The position numbers and the translations under genes were made by a program. From contig WLHM01000025.1 of the NCBI GenBank assembly GCA_009702725.1, positions 1-10,064 on the forward strand: DNA of 10,064 nucleotides. Direction: 5' to 3'. Within the stretch, counting starts at the first letter, position 1; each line of letters starts with the position of its first letter. The notes beneath the pieces were generated by a model. It made no database searches, was not told the DNA's origin, and worked only from the letters and a program-made list of their open reading frames with translations. Shown piece after piece: positions 6,185 through 10,064 of this stretch. The DNA comes from Actinomycetota bacterium. GTDB lineage: Bacteria > Actinomycetota > Actinomycetes > S36-B12.

Positions 6185-7426
6185 ATAAGTTGGCCCAGTT
6201 ACCTTTAACTTCTTTTGGCTGATTGGTGCGCAGCGGCCGTCGAGTTCGCACTTATTGCTGAACGCGCCGACCTTGACGTTTGTTGGCCCACTTTCAGACC
6301 AAACAATACTGAAAGATTTACCATTGCGCTTGAATCCGCAAGTTACGAGGCTGCCCTTTGTCGCACATCTTTGGAAAGTTGCGTCGGTGATCCAGCCCTC
6401 AAGAGTTTGCAAGGCAATTGCGCCGTCGCTACCCGTGTTCATCTGAATGCCGAGGAGTTCAATATCTGGTCGCCACGAGTACCAGTAGACGCGGCTCAAG
6501 CCAAGGCGCAGGGCATCAAGATAGGTGCGGGCAGTCCACTGCGCGGCTTTTGACCCGGTGATGTCCTGATCGGGATTTGCGGGGCCGGGGCCAGCAAGCC
6601 CGAAGTTATTCTCGGTGTCCCAAAGTGGTTTATTGGGAGCACCAGCGGCCTTGAGGCTGTCCATCCACAAGTTAGCCAAAGCGGCGCGATCCTTAGGTGA
6701 ACCAAGGCTGGCCGGGTAGGTATGTGCACTGAAGACGTCAATCGGCCAGTTTCGCTGGGCCAATTCGGCCAAGAATTTGGGGTAGAACTTCTTAAAGGCT
6801 CCACCGAGTCGTACTCCGGTGCTGGGCGCGACGACGGTAGCCGCCGGGTCGATGGTCTTGATGATGTCGTAGGCGCGTTTGGTTAGTTCGGCAAGCTCGG
6901 CCGGGCTGCCTGTTGAAAAGGTGGAAAGGTTGGCCTCATTCCAAGGCTGGTAACTGGTGATTTTGCCTTTGTAGCGGGTCACGACCGCTGTTACCCAGCG
7001 ATCCCACCAAGCCAAGTCAGTTGGCATGCCAGCGGCTCCGGGCCGGGGCAGGGCAATCGGTGAGGGGTCATCACTTGCCCAAGCGGGGGTACTTCCCAGC
7101 ACCAACAGGATGTCCTTGGTGCCGTTGGCCACTGCCGTATTAACGGAACTATCTAGATTCACCCAATTGAAGTTGCCATTAGTAGTTTCAATATCAGCCC
7201 AACTTGTCTGGTTATCCCACAAACGAATCGAGCCAATAGGGATATTGGGCCAGTTACCGCGTTGCAGGTCCACCACATGCATGCCGAACAAAGTGTCCTT
7301 GATTAATGTGCCAGGGGGTAGGGGTGCCGCCTGCGCTCCCGGGGCCGCAAGGAAGAGAGCTCCGGCGGATACCAAGGTGGTGGCGGTCACGGTGACAAGG
7401 GCGATGGCGCGGGTGTGAAATGACAT
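6176..7426 (-). CDS. Secreted clan GH-A glycoside hydrolase (GH39-like)
   Basis: The protein has 416 residues. A Sec signal peptide is clear: Arg6 in the n-region, hydrophobic 8-28, and a likely cut in AQA|AP after residue 33, giving an exported enzyme. The catalytic part looks like a (beta/alpha)8 barrel: IPIGSIRLWDN (62-72), ILLVLGSTPAWAS (106-118), SYQPWNEAN (158-166) with Glu164 as acid/base, VFSAHTYP (231-238), and PLWDTENNFG (267-276) with Glu272 as nucleophile, then VYWYSWRPD (313-321). This matches clan GH-A and most resembles GH39-type xylosidases and exopolysaccharide hydrolases. The substrate is probably a plant, algal or biofilm polysaccharide, but is not determined. A C-terminal segment (about 350-416) has two close cysteine pairs (354/363 and 393/399), plausible disulphides in an exported domain. 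It follows the phosphatase gene by 33 bases; no clear Shine-Dalgarno is present. Confidence 0.87.
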   Translation of the reverse strand: MSFHTRAIALVTVTATTLVSAGALFLAAPGAQAAPLPPGTLIKDTLFGMHVVDLQRGNWPNIPIGSIRLWDNQTSWADIETTNGNFNWVNLDSSVNTAVANGTKDILLVLGSTPAWASDDPSPIALPRPGAAGMPTDLAWWDRWVTAVVTRYKGKITSYQPWNEANLSTFSTGSPAELAELTKRAYDIIKTIDPAATVVAPSTGVRLGGAFKKFYPKFLAELAQRNWPIDVFSAHTYPASLGSPKDRAALANLWMDSLKAAGAPNKPLWDTENNFGLAGPGPANPDQDITGSKAAQWTARTYLDALRLGLSRVYWYSWRPDIELLGIQMNTGSDGAIALQTLEGWITDATFQRCATKGSLVTCGFKRNGKSFSIVWSESGPTNVKVGAFSNKCELDGRCAPISQKKLKVTGPTYFQ

Positions 7427-7498
7427 GACGTCATCGTGCCATTAGCCAACGTATTGTCGTTAGAGGGGTCGTGAAACCGCCAGCAAGGTGACGTCATC
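7425..7498. repeat. Two exact copies of GATGACGTCA around the hydrolase start
   Basis: On the minus strand GATGACGTCA occurs at 7498-7489 and again at 7435-7426, each holding the palindrome TGACGTCA. Copies are 63 bases apart, six helical turns. The downstream copy extends to ATGACGTCAT and touches the hydrolase start codon. The upstream copy encodes the conserved DDVT of the phosphatase, so its sequence is at least partly explained by protein coding. Confidence 0.3.
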
Positions 7499-8983
7499 AC
7501 GGTGCCAGTCCACCGAGCGCTCCCGGGCGCGCGCCAGAACTCGCTGGCAAATCTCCTCGGCGTTGATGCGAACAGGTGCGTCGCAGCCGCGAACAAAACT
7601 AGAAAGATCATGGGTAGTGAAAGTTGCACCTGCCTCATTACGAGACTCGACTAGTCCATCGGTGAATGCCATGAATAAGGCGCCGGGCTGAAAATCGGTT
7701 GTCAGCGTCTCCCATTGCCCGCCGAGGGAAGAAAGAAGTGGGCCGGTCGGCTCACAAAAACTTGCGGTTTTGTCGGCTTTAACTAACAGCGCGGGTTCGT
7801 GACCAGCGTTGGCCCAAGAGACAGTGCCGGCGTGCTGATCTACTACAACTACGAGTGCTGTTACAAAGAACGCACTGTCAAAGAGGATTGTCGCGGCCAC
7901 CTTCAATATCTGGTCAGGGCTGCTGCCGGCGCGGAGCCCGGCATGCATGAGGGGCCTAAGTTGCACGGCGGTTACGCCCGGCGCCGCGCCATGCCCAGAA
8001 ACGTCAGCAACGACAAGACCCAAAGTGCCATCTGGTCGGACAGCCGCATCCCACCAGTCACCGGACATCACTCCTTCAGCCGACTTAGACGTACCGAAGA
8101 TATTGAGCCCAGGGATTTTAATTACTTCCGCCTGCGTGTGCGCGAACGTAAGTGCTGCAACAACCGGTGCTTCTTGATGCAGCCCCTGTCGAGCTGCCCG
8201 TGCTGAATCAATTTCTTGCACCAGGTTTCTTCTCATGGACTCCGCATCGAGCGCCACCATCGCGATCTCCGGCGGCCCAATACCTGGGATCACATGTTCA
8301 TGTGTGGGCCCGGTGGTAGCGCGTTTTAAGTCTTCTTGTAAACGAGCCAATGGAAGCAAGACCCAGCGCCTTAATGCGAGGAAAAAGCCGATTAGGAGCA
8401 CCGTCGCGCTAATCCCGGCGATCAGTAAAACCACACCGAGTAGCCAGGTGAACCCCTGAGCTAGCTCAGCTGCATCATCTCTTTGGTTTTCGATGGCGCT
8501 AATCAGATGCTGGGAATCTTGGGTCATTTTGTCGTAAGCCTGGCGCGTTTCGGGGGCCAGTGTTATTGCGCGAACCCGTTTACCGGGTCCGCTCTCCATG
8601 GCCGAAGTGACGGGGCCAACACCCTTGGTTACCCAGTTAGCCTGCGAGGTAACAACAGCGGCAAACAATTGCTTTATTTCGGGGATGTCAGCTATTTGCG
8701 GAGCCACCTGTTGCGCGAGAGCATCCGCCCGCGCGATCGCGTCGTTTAACCTAGTTAGGGACGGAGGGGTACCAAGCAGGCCATAATCTGTGAGGGCTCG
8801 AGATGCATTTGCCTGAGCCAGCACTAATGACCGCGCGGATTTAGCGGCGGGGTCAAGTGTCTCGCGCAACTCGTTCTGCGCAGTTACCGTGCCGAAGTAC
8901 TCCTGCATTAAAAAGACTGCGCTCGTGGCCATGACACCGAAGGCCAGGAAAGCCACAAAGAGCATTCTGCGGCGAAGGGTCAT
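7460..8983 (-). CDS. Membrane-bound HAMP-SpoIIE (PP2C-type) serine/threonine phosphatase
   Basis: The protein has 507 residues. A short basic N-terminus and helix 1 (about 7-27) are followed by a mostly helical extracytoplasmic sensor region (about 28-175, four-helix-bundle or CHASE3-like), helix 2 (about 178-204), a HAMP-like segment (about 205-262) and a linker. The SpoIIE/PP2C domain (about 285-505) has GVMSGDWWDA (304-313, Asp309), VVADVSGHGAAPGV (324-337, Asp327), NAGHEPALL (392-400), AFTDGLVES (439-447, Asp442) and RDDVTLLAV (495-503, Asp496/497), so all metal-binding acidic residues are present. The family dephosphorylates anti-sigma-factor antagonists in partner-switching pathways. 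No anti-sigma kinase or STAS gene is in the window, so its partner is elsewhere. Its ATG overlaps the upstream transporter stop (ATGA, 8980-8983), indicating translational coupling, and the secreted hydrolase follows 33 bases on. Confidence 0.93.
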   Translation of the reverse strand: MTLRRRMLFVAFLAFGVMATSAVFLMQEYFGTVTAQNELRETLDPAAKSARSLVLAQANASRALTDYGLLGTPPSLTRLNDAIARADALAQQVAPQIADIPEIKQLFAAVVTSQANWVTKGVGPVTSAMESGPGKRVRAITLAPETRQAYDKMTQDSQHLISAIENQRDDAAELAQGFTWLLGVVLLIAGISATVLLIGFFLALRRWVLLPLARLQEDLKRATTGPTHEHVIPGIGPPEIAMVALDAESMRRNLVQEIDSARAARQGLHQEAPVVAALTFAHTQAEVIKIPGLNIFGTSKSAEGVMSGDWWDAAVRPDGTLGLVVADVSGHGAAPGVTAVQLRPLMHAGLRAGSSPDQILKVAATILFDSAFFVTALVVVVDQHAGTVSWANAGHEPALLVKADKTASFCEPTGPLLSSLGGQWETLTTDFQPGALFMAFTDGLVESRNEAGATFTTHDLSSFVRGCDAPVRINAEEICQRVLARARERSVDWHRDDVTLLAVSRPL

Positions 8984-9906
8984 GATTTTCGCTCACCCGT
9001 TGTCACCAGTAAGACACCGCCCAACACAACCGTGAGCCCAAGAACTACATCGCGTGTTATCGGCTCGCTGATTATCAGCGCACCGAGTAGCACCGCGATC
9101 GCCGGGTTGACATAGGCATATGTTGACACAAGTGACATTGGAGCACAGGTGATCAGATAGCTATAGGCGCTGTAGCCAATGACCGCTGCAACTACTAACC
9201 AAATCCAGCCTAACCAAGAGGCTTGCGTAAATGTGTCGAAGTGGATACTTTCACCGCGCAAGGCGCCTAGCCCGAGCAGCATGGCACCGGCACCTACTAA
9301 TTCATAAAAAGTGGCGACGATGGAATTTTTCGGCAGCGGATAAGAGGTTGATTTCCACGAGAAAAAAGCCCAGCAGAAACTTGATGCGAGAAGTAAACAA
9401 GACCACAAAACAACATCACCTTCGGTGCCTGATCGCGGTGTGGTGCCTCCTGGAAGAATCATCAGGCCCAATCCAGTTAATCCAACGACGACTCCAGCGA
9501 TAGTCAGAGGTGATGGGCGGTCACCAGCTTTGATCCGGAAGAGGACAATCCAAAGTGGCACTATCGACACCAAAAGTGCGACGATTCCGCTGGGTACAAA
9601 CCTTTCCGCAAGTGCCACGGTGCCGATGCCGACACCGAGTAGCAGGCAACCCATCAGAATCGAGTAGGCGAATTCAGGGAGTGAAACCCTCAGTACTCGA
9701 GGCCCCTTGACTATCGACAACGCCGCCGCGAGAATCAACGCGGCCATGAAGAAGCGCAACGCATTCGACAGCAAGGGTGGCATTGACTCGACCACCACCG
9801 CCACACCGAGGTAGGTAGAACCCCAAATCACCCAAAGGATGATGAGCGGCACCCAGATTTGCATGGGTGAGGCGCGGACGACCCCTCGCACATCAACGGT
9901 TGACAT
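8980..9906 (-). CDS. EamA-family (DMT superfamily) transporter
   Basis: This 308-residue membrane protein has about ten helices in two homologous EamA halves (about 17-150 and 167-303). The first half opens with LWVIWGSTYLGVAV (24-37) and PPLLSNALRFFMAALIL (43-59), the usual start of YedA/RhaT-like members. The second ends with YVNPAIAVLLGALIISEPIT (265-284), the family's conserved closing motif. Such proteins export amino acids, nucleobases or other metabolites; the substrate here is unknown. ATG 9904-9906 is followed by a 16-residue polar tail; Met15 is an alternative start. It is the first gene of a leftward set of three and diverges from the sensor-kinase-like gene across a 59-base gap. 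GAGAGG lies upstream at slightly long spacing as a possible ribosome binding site. Confidence 0.93.
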   Translation of the reverse strand: MSTVDVRGVVRASPMQIWVPLIILWVIWGSTYLGVAVVVESMPPLLSNALRFFMAALILAAALSIVKGPRVLRVSLPEFAYSILMGCLLLGVGIGTVALAERFVPSGIVALLVSIVPLWIVLFRIKAGDRPSPLTIAGVVVGLTGLGLMILPGGTTPRSGTEGDVVLWSCLLLASSFCWAFFSWKSTSYPLPKNSIVATFYELVGAGAMLLGLGALRGESIHFDTFTQASWLGWIWLVVAAVIGYSAYSYLITCAPMSLVSTYAYVNPAIAVLLGALIISEPITRDVVLGLTVVLGGVLLVTTGERKS

Positions 9907-9923
9907 CCACCTAGCCTCTCACC

Positions 9924-9951
9924 TAGACATAGGGGAGTGCACATCTATAGG
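9924..9951 (+). promoter_or_regulatory. Candidate promoter for the rightmost gene
   Basis: TAGACA (9924-9929, 5/6 to TTGACA) and TATAGG (9946-9951, 4/6 to TATAAT) are 16 bases apart and point towards the GTG at 9966. GGAG at 9953-9956 could be its ribosome binding site, although a start about seven bases after the -10 would leave it outside the message; both cannot easily be right. Confidence 0.35.
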
Positions 9952-9965
9952 CGGAGATGGTCTAA

Positions 9966-10064
9966 GTGAGTGATTCGCGCGATCGGGGCCTGTTCTCCGC
10001 GGTCATTGCCATTGCGGCTGGTATCGAGCTCAAGGCCACGTTGCGTCGAATCATTCAAGCGGCA
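9966..10064 (+). CDS. N-terminus of a probable GAF-domain sensor histidine kinase (3' end outside window)
   Basis: Thirty-three codons are open from GTG 9966 to the window end, with TAA directly upstream in the same frame (9963-9965), so the start cannot be earlier. The peptide contains LFSAVIAIAAGIELKATLRR followed by IIQAA. It closely resembles the helix (LLEAVLAIASxLDLDxxLRRIVEAA) that leads into the GAF domain of NarL-linked and DevS/DosT-like actinobacterial sensor kinases and of some GAF-SpoIIE proteins. The domain itself is beyond the edge, so kinase and phosphatase remain alternatives. Its position head-to-head with the transporter-phosphatase-hydrolase operon makes a regulatory link possible but unproven. 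Confidence 0.6.
   Translation, partial: MSDSRDRGLFSAVIAIAAGIELKATLRRIIQAA

Noticed and set aside
7799..8206. Open frame on the plus strand within the SpoIIE phosphatase gene (135 codons)
   Set aside because: It is antisense to the conserved catalytic domain and its peptide, rich in Cys and Arg, matches nothing recognisable.
1..10064. tRNA, rRNA, CRISPR array, transposase, integrase or attachment site
   Set aside because: No cloverleaf-like sequence, regularly spaced repeats, transposase motifs or long terminal repeats were found on reading either strand.

Overview
This window looks like chromosomal DNA from an actinomycete-type bacterium of medium G+C (about 50-60% in the stretches I counted by eye). 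The pointers are GTG starts, -10-like hexamers placed so that some genes could be leaderless, DUF4190 and DUF805 membrane proteins, a SpoIIE-type phosphatase, and a GAF-type sensor start. None of these fixes a genus. The window holds ten gene calls: eight complete and two cut by the edges. I found no RNA gene, CRISPR array, insertion sequence, intein or prophage gene.

Left part (1-1006): the tail of a DUF805 membrane protein runs rightwards and meets a leftward pair, a low-molecular-weight tyrosine phosphatase followed by a small DUF4190 membrane protein. The facing genes share their stop codons in one CTAG.

Control region (1007-1279): this divergent intergenic stretch holds a perfect DnaA box (TTATCCACA), further co-oriented ATCC(A/C)CA elements, repeated ACAGGT half-sites and an exact 8-2-8 palindrome just upstream of dnaB. 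It is the most information-dense non-coding part of the window.

Middle (1280-6165), all rightward: dnaB (replicative helicase, 452 residues, no intein), a histidine-phosphatase-superfamily protein, a 14-helix MFS exporter with unusual arginine codon use in its C-terminal half, and a class-III PLP aminotransferase. The last three are closely spaced and may form a small unit; no substrate can be named.

Right part (9906 down to 6176), all leftward: an EamA-type transporter, a membrane-bound HAMP-SpoIIE (PP2C) phosphatase overlapping it by 4 bases, and 33 bases later a secreted clan GH-A glycoside hydrolase. This looks like one operon coupling sensing or signalling to extracellular polysaccharide attack. 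It converges on the aminotransferase at a hairpin. At 9966 a divergent gene begins that resembles the N-terminus of a GAF-domain sensor histidine kinase; it is cut by the window edge.

I do not see a clearly new defence or mobile system. The leads best worth testing are the DnaA-box/palindrome region before dnaB, the codon switch inside the MFS gene, and the orphan SpoIIE phosphatase operon with its secreted hydrolase.
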